Source of the DNA: Solenopsis invicta
Lineage: Eukaryota; Arthropoda; Insecta; Hymenoptera; Formicidae
Length of the DNA: 64,000 bases
Direction: 5' to 3'
Assembly: GCF_016802725.1 (NCBI RefSeq)
Contig: NC_052672.1
Location: 11,914,710-11,978,709, forward strand
A program made the translations under genes and the position numbers. Of this stretch, positions 23,202 through 35,200 are shown in pieces (the stretch's first letter is position 1; each line of letters starts with the position of its first letter). The notes beneath the pieces were generated by a model, which was not told where the DNA came from, made no database searches, and saw only the letters and a program-made list of their open reading frames with translations.

Positions 23202-26200
23202 ATGCGCCGGGGACTTGCCTCAGTCCTGCCGCTTGTGGTGAGTTTTACCTTCCTCGATAGCAAATCTACTATTGACAATATTATAACTTTAATATGCCTT
23301 TGAAAGTCTAATTAATACTATTTTGCATCAAATGATAACATATCTGTCAGGCTATTTTACTTTTGCATTGATATCGCGATCCAACAACGCAATATACTTT
23401 TTTTAAATTCCATTGCATTTTTCCATTGCATTTGCCTGCTTCAATTTGCAACCTTTTTCTCATAAAAATAAAGTTCTTGTTTTGAAAAACGTGGCCACTT
23501 TTTGTAGAATTTGGTTTTAATGTGTATTTTCAAAAAACCATGTTTTTTTTTAAATATTTTATATTTTATTTTAATAAGAAACATTTGGTATTACTAGACA
23601 TTTAACAGTGCTTATAAAATTCAGAACATTTTATCAATTAAAAATTAATTATTAGCATATAATAACAATTTAGTAACATTTTAAAAATGTGTTGCAGTAT
23701 AATTAATTAAATTTGTTAATTAAATTTAAACGTATGTATATAATTACCTGTTTAATCAGTTCAATTTTAAGGTGCATTCTCTTTCAGTTATAGCCGCAAT
23801 AATTATTAATTAATAAAAAATAAACAACGCCAAATTATGATACTTTTGTACGCGAGTTACATAAAAGTTTGATTATTAATGCTGAATAAAAATATCTTAG
23901 AGATTTAGATATTTTTATTACGTTAGAGTATTTTCCGAGGGCTTTCTGCCTACGTAACAATAATATTGGGCACGATAAGAATAAATTAAGCAAGAGACAA
24001 AACGAGAGGAAACAGCATGTTTAGTGGCATGGGGTCGTCGACTGGCGGGATTCGCGCAATGTCAGACAATATCATTCATACGCATCGGGATTACGAGTAC
24101 GTGATTTTATCAATTTCCCGGAGTCTGCATGTTGCCGGTTGCCGGCCGTGAGAACTTAATTTCGCTCCTTTGTGCGAATCATTGCATCGCGTGCGGCAGT
24201 GCAAAACTGTTCGTTTGTACGCGCTCCATCTCACGCTTCGTATCCCTTAAATATCGCGTGTGCGATACGCGATCTTCTTAATTGTTAAACATGCAATTCT
24301 TCTTCGTCAGTCGGTTATTACAATAATATTACTAAGTTCGATTGCTTTGTGTTTAAGAGATACGATAGAAAATTAATATTTCTGTGAGAAAATCCATATT
24401 TTCTTGTAGATACTGCTTAACGAGGCGCGTAATGTTTCTCAAGAGTAAAATATAAAACAGGACAAAGCGAACGCTGAGAAAAGAATTTGGCATCAAACCT
24501 AGATGATAGCTATTAAACTTTGGTGAAATAATTTCAATTAAACCGTTCGATTAATATAACTAAATATTTGGTAACCATTTAGTAATCGATTAGTTACTAC
24601 TAATAATTAATAATTATTGCTAACTATTTGGTTATATTAATTTAATATTTTATTAAAATTATTTTATCAGAAACTTAATATCACTAAACTCTTCTTTTCA
24701 CTGAGTGTTCGTCGAAGAGTTTTAATATTTAATATGTAAGAAAATATTGATTAGAGCACGTCTGTTGAGACATAGAAGATTGCAGGGGCTCATTATAATA
24801 TTCTAAACATTTTTAACAAGTCGAACTTTAATCTCTGTACAATCCCTTCTTAATCTTTGCACACGGATCTATCATAAAGGTTTTCGCAATCCGCAATACA
24901 CGTACATGTTACGGCATTGATTCGAGTAGCCAGAGCAAGCTTCCGAAAATTTCGCTATCGAAGATCGAAATCACTGTCGCACACGCACACGCTCACGCAC
25001 GACGGCGCCTATCCACTCGACGCGACGCGGCGACGCACCGCCTCTGCTCTCCTCTCGTAAAAGTGAAAGCGCCGCGTCGTAAGCGCGGCAAGCGAAGGAG
25101 AAAATAGGCGGTAAGGTTCGCTCGAGCGTCAGATGGAAGGCAGAACGCGGGACCGAGTCGGAGCTCGTCCGCCGTGTATTCCGCGAGTATGGCAGATGAT
25201 CTCGATATCGCGGGTAACTTCATTGACGAACCTTTTCTTTTCCCCCGTCGAAATCGAGTCGATCTCTCTTATCAATCATTATAAATTTGCTCGAGAAACC
25301 TTCTTGGAGGTTTTCTTCATCTTAACGTCTTGTTACCTCAGTATGAAACGTTGCACTTCAATCGAAATCTAATTGAAAGTAGACAGGAGACAGATTGTTA
25401 TTAGAAAACGAAGCTAAGTTCTTCTTTTAATCTCAAAGCGATTTTATTTAATGGCGATATAAAAATTGTACGTAGAAACGCTTAATCATTTACTTTTTTT
25501 TTTTCATTACCGTCTCTAAAATTGTCCAGGAATGTTCGCGTAAAATAATTTACGTGCCGTCTGACGTAAGGAAAGATTCTGGTCAGAAGATCAGTCGCTC
25601 TCTTCAAGCCTTTGTTCCGAAGGGACGCGAATGAGGTACACTCCCACGCGTCTCGGACAATTGCGAGAGCGATCTTGTCGCCGCTCTCAGCGGCTCTCTG
25701 TCCTGCTAGCACTTTTTCAAAGTAGGAAGTAGGAGCGATAGGCAACGTAGAAGCGTAGTTTTCGACTTGTCAATGATGAAAGAGTGAAACGCGCCCGACG
25801 ACACTTTTCACTCCGTATTCTTCCAATCCGTTGTGAATTAAAAGCGAAGTTATCTTAAGTGTCCTCATTATAATCTTCTTTCATATTGTTACGAGTGATT
25901 TCTTCTCTCTGTTTTGCGACATTATATAATAAATAAGAGTTGCACGATTTACGATAAAACGACGTGAAGTTTTACTGACGTAACGATTATTTCTCTTGTG
26001 TTATTACATCTTACTTGAACATCCCACACACTTCTTCTCGATACTTTAGAGCTTTCTCGACGCGCGAGACGTGCTTATCTCTGCACTTTCGATTTCGCGC
26101 GATATTTATGAAATTATAAATGTAACGGGCATCGGGAGGCGTCACCCGTGGAGCGCTGGATGCTGTTTACTTTTCTTTATTCGCATCTCCGCCGTGGAAA

Positions 26201-29200
26201 CGCGATATCGTTCACTGTAACGCGAGGAAACGGAGCCTCCGCAGCAAAACCGGATTTCACGCTGCGCTGGAAATTACTTACCCGGATCGCGGCGATACTC
26301 GAGGAGACGTTAACTTCGTAGACAGAATTTCATTTACTTCATTACTTCTCTATCGCACGACTCCCTCTCGTCCGTGCCCGCGCGCGCACAACGATAACGT
26401 CTGCCTCTATATATTATCGGCAAAAAAAAAAACGTTCTACAACTGTTTTTGCAAGCTATACTACGCTTTCTCGACTGAACGATCCGTTTGATATTCATTA
26501 ACTGAAAAAGCATGTTGTTACAACGGAGCTGAATTTATGGGTATGCGCAGTCTGTACGCAGAAACAGAGCCTATTTTTCAATAAAAAAAAAGACTTCACT
26601 AGAAAAATGTAGCATTACAGCTTGAAAATAAAATTATTATTAACAGAATTATTCGAGAATTTATATTAGTTAGCAATATTATTTTATAGAAATGTTAACG
26701 TTACTCTTATATAAATATTACTTTCTGATAGATTTGATTAAAGCAATTATTAAACAGACTAAAGAGTCAGATTGCTCGAAAATTGTACTTGTGGTTGATA
26801 ATTCTTTTATACTGAACTAAAATTTATTAAGGTGAAGTTTTGAGAGATACGCGTGTACAACATATAAAGAATAAAAAAAGTATATATTTTATTAACAAAT
26901 ATTTACATGAATATGCAATATATATGTATATCTGAAGTATACATGTTTTTTTCATTTTACAATAATATATCTCGGCTTTTGATAGTTCTAAAATGGTAAT
27001 TTCTAGCTAGAAATCTTCAAAAGGTTTATCCGTTATCGGATAATACGTCTATAAAAATAAATCGGATAAAAATTTATAAAATACAGCAATAAATTCAATT
27101 TTTACATTTAAACAAAATTTGTTTTATTAGCTGCCACTTTATTAACTTTTATTTAATTTATTTTATAAAAGTTTATTTTGTATCGACAAGCCTTCTAAAA
27201 ATATTTAAAGTTAAAAATTGATTAGACTACTGAAAATCAAAATATCATTATTAAACGATAACATCGAGAAAGAAACAAATAATATTTCAACTATTTATAA
27301 CTGCTTATACAAATAAGTATTTATTAATAAAAAATATTTTTTTACACGTTATAATGTTACATAAATATCCCTTAAAACTTTATTTTCGTACATTTAATCA
27401 GTTCGTTACGAAAAATTGTCAAATATTCTTGAGCAATTGTCAAATATTTTCTAACTCTCTAGTCTTCTTTGAATCACCTATCTTAAAATAGGAAATGAAT
27501 ATTCTATTTTCAATATATGCATATTATTTCTATGAAAAAGAAACGCGCATATACGATGACGCGTGCATCATCATTTGTCAACGTGTGTCTGGCGACACGA
27601 GATTAGACACGAGGCAATTTTTTACGCAAATTCTTCCGGTGACTAAAAGGAACGTCAGATTGGCGGAGTCCGTTTCGTCAGCTGATTATGGGTAATGTGA
27701 ACGATGATTACGGAATGATGATTGCCCGACCCAAAGATGACGCAAATACGCAAGATGACATAAAGTTGCAATGTCTCTTCCGGCTACTGTCGCCGAGGTC
27801 CTGGGAACGCTGTATCAAGGATGCACATTGTGGGAATCTAACGCAATATTAATAAAAGCGGTACACGTCGGAACTCTTATATCTAGTTTCCCGAATAAGA
27901 AAATATTCTAGAAAGAAAATGATTCTAAAAGTCTGTGCGAAACATGCGTAATTTAATCGATAATCGGAAAATGCATGCAAAGTATCCTGCATTGATTGAT
28001 GCATCCTGGACGCTACCCTTGAGTTGTAATTGATGTAATTAAGATACATTGAATTGAAAGAGATATTATCATTTGTGATTTATAAATAAATCTTAAAATA
28101 CTACGCAAAGTTTGATTAATGTGTTTTATAACATTATGGAATACTGAAAATATTTTGTTAAAATGTTTTATATTATTCAGGAGGTATCTTATAAAGAAAG
28201 GCTTCCAGGTGTCTCTTTTTTCGATTTTAATGAAACTTGTCGAATACGTAAAGGAAGTAAAAATAATATTTGATAAATATATTTTTTTATCATCAATTAA
28301 TTAAACATGTTTAAGAGGTAAAGTCTCGAAAATCGTCTTTTTTTTTTAGTTATCATTACTGAAAGAAACACGATAGTGTAATTTAAATGCTACTCGACTA
28401 TAAAAAATTAATTTTTTCAGTCAAAAAATAAAAATTTGGTCGACTTTTGAGGGCTAATGTCATTCCTTGAACATGTCTGCCAATAAAAAAAATACGTATT
28501 AAATATATTATCTTTCCGTACAACCCCATCAAATTTTCATTAAATTCTCATTAAAATCAAAGAGAGATCGATTGAGAAGTCTTTCCTTTCAGTCGAATCA
28601 TTATTTAAAATGATGTTCTGCTTTAAAATGATATTCATCTGTATCTTAAGAGATATTCTTCTCGTATCGATTATGCATCAAGGTGTGACGGTTTTCCATA
28701 ATATACATCCTGAATTCTACCTGGGAGACCTCGATCTTTCACATCGCTCGAAGACAGTTATGGCTCTCACAATGCAATTTTCTGCCGTTTACAGCTTCCT
28801 TAATGTGTTGCTGTCGAAGATCGCGTGCTATTTATGATTGACGATTACGCATGGATATAAACAATTATCGATCATGCGAGACGAATGAAAAATGACTCGT
28901 GGCCAAGTCCAACTTCTTTTAACAGCACAAATGATTTATAAATAAAAAAAATATTTAATCTAAAGAAAACATTATTCCAACGTATTTTCCTTAAACTAAT
29001 TTTCTACATCTAAGCAAAAAAAAAAAATTCCATCAACTTAAAGATGAAAAAGTTAACTTTTCGGAGAATTATCGACACAAAAATTCTCCTTGTGACAAAT
29101 CGTAGAGATATCTGGTAGAAGATGTCCTGGGCTTATATGGACTGAATGGCTACCCCTTTACGTCATCCAAGAGGATCGCCGCGGTATCACGTGTGGCGCG

Positions 29201-32200
29201 TGCAACGATTACGCGTGCCACAAGCTAATAATTCCAGACCCGTCCGGGAACACGCGTCACGCGAATGTGGAGTACTCGCGAGTGGTGGGCGGGCGCGGTC
29301 TTGGTCGCCGGGAAAAACAGTCTCGCGGCTCTTTGCGGAGGGGGATGGTCGTGAGGGAAGGAGCATAGATCCGTCGTGTACGGCGGATCTGGAAATGCAG
29401 GGACACCGCCGGTTCTCAGTCACAGTATCGCGTCCTCTCGGTCCGCCTCGACGATATCGACGCAGCCGATGACTGCGTCGACGCTATCCTCTTCCGTTTT
29501 TTCTTCTTCCGCAGTGTCATCCGGTTCGCGAGAGTGGGTGATTTTCTTTCTCTTTCTCTCGACGTTCGTGAACTTTTATGAATGCAGCGATCTCACACGC
29601 TTTTCTTCTTTCACGAAGATTAGATCTGCGTCGGTACGCTTTGTTGTTTGCACCATAATTAAGAAGCTATCTCTATGTGGGTTCTAGGTTTCGATTATTT
29701 CGATCGAGAAATTTCTTCGTGCAGTTATCACCGTGGAGACTGTAATGTATGTAAATGGGCGACTTTTGCTTGAGAAATAAGGGAACGTTTCGGCTCGGCT
29801 ATCGCTGCGAAAACGACCAAGAGGAAACTCGTGGAACGCGTGTCGCAACCTCACGAAGCACCAGCGTGACCATGATTTTGCGAACGTGTCTCTGCATCAA
29901 TCTCTTAACGGTAGGATTTATAAATATGCAATATATACATCCATGATTAATTTAAACATTAGTAGAGAAATACTTGATGGTAATTATTATAATTTAATAC
30001 GGCGAGTTGTTTTTTTGTATGCACTGTTTATTCCCGTGTCTAGACCCGCATAATATTCTGTTAGCAAAGCAAATTATGTTGACAATCGAAGCAAACTGGA
30101 CGCTGGTATAGATACGGACAAAAATATTTCCAAAAGCGGTTATTGACCTTTATATAGACTTTTAAATTGTTAGCCAATTGGCATTGACATTGAAACTTTA
30201 TAGATCTGACTCGAGATCTTCGATTGAGTAAAACGCTGGTCGCGAACTGGTGATTATCGTCTCTAGGTCTCTCTTCTAATAGTAACTGGTAAATGAATCA
30301 GTGAAACAGCTGCGTTACGTAATCTCACTATTTTCACAATTGTAATAATGAACTTTGTAATGCAGCATTGACATTGATAATGAAAGTGGACAGTCGCGCA
30401 AAAAGGAATTGATATTCGCTCATCGTATAAATATAAAGTTTTCATTTAATGAGAATGCAAATCACAGGAATTTTTGCATAATTGTTAGAAACATATAGAT
30501 ACTGGTTACAGCTACATTGAAACCTGAAAAACAAGATTAAAACAGATTGTTGGAGATGTTTGAAGAATTTAGAAAGATGAATACGTCGAACGCGCAATTC
30601 CGTTACAATGTCATGATAATTTACGAAATTGCTCGAACTTACATTTTGCAGATAACAATTACTGCTTTAGACGGTTACGAACCGACGGTGTTTACGTCTG
30701 TCAAAGGAGTGTACGATACTTTGCATACGTTTAACGACTCGAGATGATTTGCAGCATTTGCGTGTCGGTAAAACCGCTGATTGTTCCGTACACTCGTCGA
30801 ATACAATCTGACACGCGTATATTCACGTCATCGCTTGATCGAAACTGACACCGGCTTGATTTGTGGAAGGTGCATCATGAAAGTCAGCGACGAGGATGTG
30901 CACTCGTGAAAGAGGCACCGGCTCCTATTCCTACTCCGGGAGAGTTCGATGCACGAACGCGCGGTACCGTGAAGATCGCGTGGATAGAAGTGTAACAGAG
31001 GAGGAGGCTCTCTTCTCTCGCTCCCGGGCGTGCCACCGGGTAATATAAAAACGCGTGCGTGACTATCAATGCAGCCCAGATTCACGTCAATCAACGGGAT
31101 CAGCTCTGTTTCCAGAGTAATTTGGCAACGCTCGACCGTAAACGCGACGCTGAATCGTTATCGTACGCTTCGCGCCAAACGTGCCTATTAGGTTTTAAAT
31201 ATTATTCATTAAGTATGAAAATTTTACGAGAATTAGCAATCCCTGGATACGTGGCGAAACATGAATTGCTAATATTACCTTACTTGGCAGAGCTATTGAA
31301 TTTTCTGGGAATGAAACGTGGCAATTTAAGTCAAGGAAAGTGAAGGAACGAGTCAAGTCAAAGAATGAGAATGAGTTTTCCTTAGAATTTTCGTGGTTAA
31401 TATTAAGACTGTGAGAAAAAGATCTTAGATATTAATTAACATCATAATTAACTTATCTGGTAAAATAATATCTCCTTAACGCAATAATTATAAAAAAAAT
31501 GATTCCAAGCGTCTTTATTATTGTTAATTATTATTTATTCCCATAGCGCATTTTACAATACAATAATATGATTAACTGACAATAAGATAAGCTAATATTA
31601 TTATTCAACATTATTATTATTTGATAAACTGAATAATTAAAGAATGTTAAAAACTAACGTTAAAAAACCGAAGTTTGAAGTACATTGAAGTTCTTCTAAA
31701 ATTTCGCCTAATCGTCAACGAAATAAACATCTGGAAAGATCTTTATATTTCAACAGAACTGATTGTGAGAACATCGATCTTTAAACGCTGAATATCGAGA
31801 AGAGATAATGTGAAAGTAAAATAGTAACATGAAACAACTATTAAAGTCGCAGTTTAGAATACGTATTGCTAACTCCGCATGCACGATGAGTTCCTAATCG
31901 AAAGGGAAGTAGCAGGCACGAGGCGCGTTTACATTTGAAAGGAATTTGGAATACGAAAACACGTATCCTCGTGTTGTAAATATCGAGGCAAAGCCGCGCA
32001 AATTAATATCGCGCACTCCGAATATCAATTAGCGGGTTCAGTTCGTGCGAAGGCCGCGACGTGCGCTCATGAAACGCCGACGCTCCTCGAATACCAAGTG
32101 AGATCGCAAACGAGATCGCGCATTTGTCACGTATCTCCTTCGCGCGACACTATCTGCAATTATGATACGAATTATGATAATGTCGCGATTGTATGCGACA

Positions 32201-35200
32201 TGGTTGGATCACCGCAAGATGCCACCGACGATGATGAGGAGCCAGCCTTCGCGTGCTGCAAACCCGCGGCATGCCTTGGAGCCTCAGAAATTCTTGTAGG
32301 CAATAATGATGTATACAATCAAGAAATAGAATACGTTTTTAAGGATATTAAATAAACAGAAGATATTTAAAGAATAGCTCTCGGTAATTCTATTTTCGAA
32401 CAAAAAGAAAATTATCTTTATTTTGAAAAATATAGTACGCGTAACATTAATTGATAAGAGAGCAAAAAGTGCAGGACTTTAAATTGTAGCTCTATGTACA
32501 CTTACAATTAGCTGCTCATTCATCTTATTTTTTGATGACGAGTCTGATTCAGATTTATGCCATATGTTTTTACGCGTGCTTGCATTATTAATGCTCTGCC
32601 GTAAGTAGCATTGTGTACACTAAGCTTTGATAATCTGCGTGATTAATTAAGCGATAAAAATGTGTCAGTGCCAACTTAATTGTGTAAGATGAATCGCGAG
32701 AGTGATCGACCGAGAATCTCGTTAATTTCTCCTCCCTGCTAGAGCTAATTACCTCCGCAATTAGCGTAGCAATATCCTTTTCCTCTAAGCACCGAATTCA
32801 TTGTCGGCTACCAATGTCGCCAATTTCCCGGGCGCGCAATTTCATTATAATCCCAGATTATATCACGTGATCAGGCACGTGGGAATCTCCGCGCGGAGCG
32901 TGGGTGTTTTTAATGAGAGAGGAGATCGCGCGAGAGGATGGAGAACGGCGGAAGCGAGCGAAAGGAGCCGCAGCGGCGGCGGCGGCGGCGCGGCGGCTCC
33001 TGTGCAAAGGTGAAATCACCGTGACCGACGGGAGTTGGCCGACGGACAATGGACGGTGCAATGATAATTTAGCGAGTTAATCGCGTGGCTTGAACGACCT
33101 CGTACAAAACCGCCGGCCGAAACGATGGCTTTCCTTCAGCAGAATGGAAAATTGATGCGAGGCGTTATAGACGCGTCAGGACACAGAACCCCCTGAGAAT
33201 GGCTCGCTATTATGCGACGCGAATGAAATTCGTGTTGAGTCCTTGATACATAATGCAATTTATTCCCTGTCTCGATTGTTTATGGTCCCAGCTGGGTTCG
33301 CAATTATCCGCAAAATAACTCTTTCGCTGTGGTAAGCTTCGAGCGAGGGGACCCGTCTTGCTCTCATCTTAAGATATTAAATTACTTTCTCATGCTGAGT
33401 CTCCGTATCTTGAGAGAGAAAAAAAGAGAGAGGGAGAATCAGTTAAACTTCAGTTAACTTTAATTAATGCAGAAACGACCGGTTTTAACCTTTACTTAAA
33501 ATTACTGTGAACGATAATGAATAACACGTTATTGCATTACACATACAGTAATAACACGTATTTTGTATTAATTTCTTATGGAAGTCTGCGTATGCAGAGA
33601 TAAGCAATTCATCGGCTATGTCTCGGCTATTCGTTAATTGAATATACGAAATATCTATCTTCCAACTTTTCGACGGCGTTGAAGAAGAAAAATGCCCGCT
33701 GGGAAGAAAATTAATACATGCGCGCGAGCACTATAATTTCGACAGAGACAGAAAGAGGAAAAGTGTCCAGCGTCTCTCTGAAGAACAAAAGCAAATTGCA
33801 AGAGGAAAAGCCTTCACCTTACGTTACGTGGAAGTTATATTATGGATTATGTCATGCGGTGCGTAGGGTCTACTTTTCATGATCTTTTCTTCTTTCTTTT
33901 AAACTGGAGGCTGACTATACGACGCGCCGTTCCACCATTCGATATCTCGAATTTCACGGGTGGAATGTAGAAGAAAGCATTCTGCGCGTACGGATACACA
34001 ATCCTAGACTGATAAAATCAGTAAGACCACAGCCGACGAAGTATCTTTCGAAGAGTTTCACGTTCTATGAATAGGACATTAGATAGTCGGCTTTATGTAG
34101 ATCGAAAATGCTTAGATATCTTAACGGAATGTCTTTCATATGTAGAAACAAAGCCGTGAGGTCACTTCGTCTCAAGGATATCAACCTAACATTGAGTCCG
34201 ACTCCTACAACACGACCATTTTTCAAGTCAAAGTGCCTCGCAGCGATAACACGTAGTGAACCAGTTTCAAGGATACCGAAGCAATCCCGAGTGTGAATTC
34301 TTCCCGGCAACGAGATGCAGCAACGTGATGGATATTAAGCGCACGTGCGATACACGGGGAAGGTCCAAGGTCAGCTTTGGTGGCGTGCCTTGACCCTACG
34401 TGTCGTGTCCCATAAAACAAAACTTCACTCGCTAAGTAATTTGTGGAGCTGAGCATATCGCTTAAAGGGAAATTTTATCTTCCCTGTCCCGTGGTACGTG
34501 GCGCATCTGCAAAGATCCTCTTCTCGTGTATCCGTCCTCGTTTCTACTTTAATACTTTATGCACCGGGAAACCCGGATAACTTGAATATTTTAAAGATCT
34601 TTCCGTAAAGGGAGACTTTCATTTGCAAACTTATTAATGAAGAATGACACTTTGCTTCTTTTTATCTACACTTTCTGCTTGGAAACGTTACTCTCTCCAT
34701 CTGTTTAACCGACATTATTATTTCATAAAAAATATTTTTCGCTGCGTAATGCCGATACGTCGGCCCTACTCTTGGTCGGTCCAGCATCTCTTAATATGGA
34801 CCGACGAGAGGCGGACCTCGCGGTCTTGGTCAATCCCACGCAAAATCTGCAATAGAAGGGATAAGTGACTCTTACGTGACCGCCGTGTTTGCGCGCAATG
34901 ATAACCCACTATAAAAGATACCGCGATGGAACGCATTCCCTGCGTGGTCGGAATTATTGTGGCACATTGTAACGCTGTTCCGGTTAAACAGCGAATACGA
35001 GTTCAGGTTGTAGATATCGCCTAGTGAATGAGGATTTGTTACGTTTCTTTTTTTCTTTCTTTGTTTAATTTTTTTTATTAACTTTCTATGCATTTCCAAA
35101 GCGCGAATAATCATGAATCATGGGCCAGCTTGCAGATCTCGAGTTGTTTATGACGATGACGAGGAAGAGCGGAACGTGATTTCATTCATATGGAAATCTC

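Noticed and set aside
28610..28837. 75-codon + strand frame with a hydrophobic N-terminus
   Set aside because: No splice-linked partner, no homology recognised, and located in presumed intron sequence.
29146..29472. 108-codon + strand Arg-rich frame
   Set aside because: Lies in a CpG-dense island where both strands are open in several frames; no splice context or homology.
32820..33060. Poly-Ala/poly-Gly-like peptides
   Set aside because: Produced by a GGC repeat; no exon borders.
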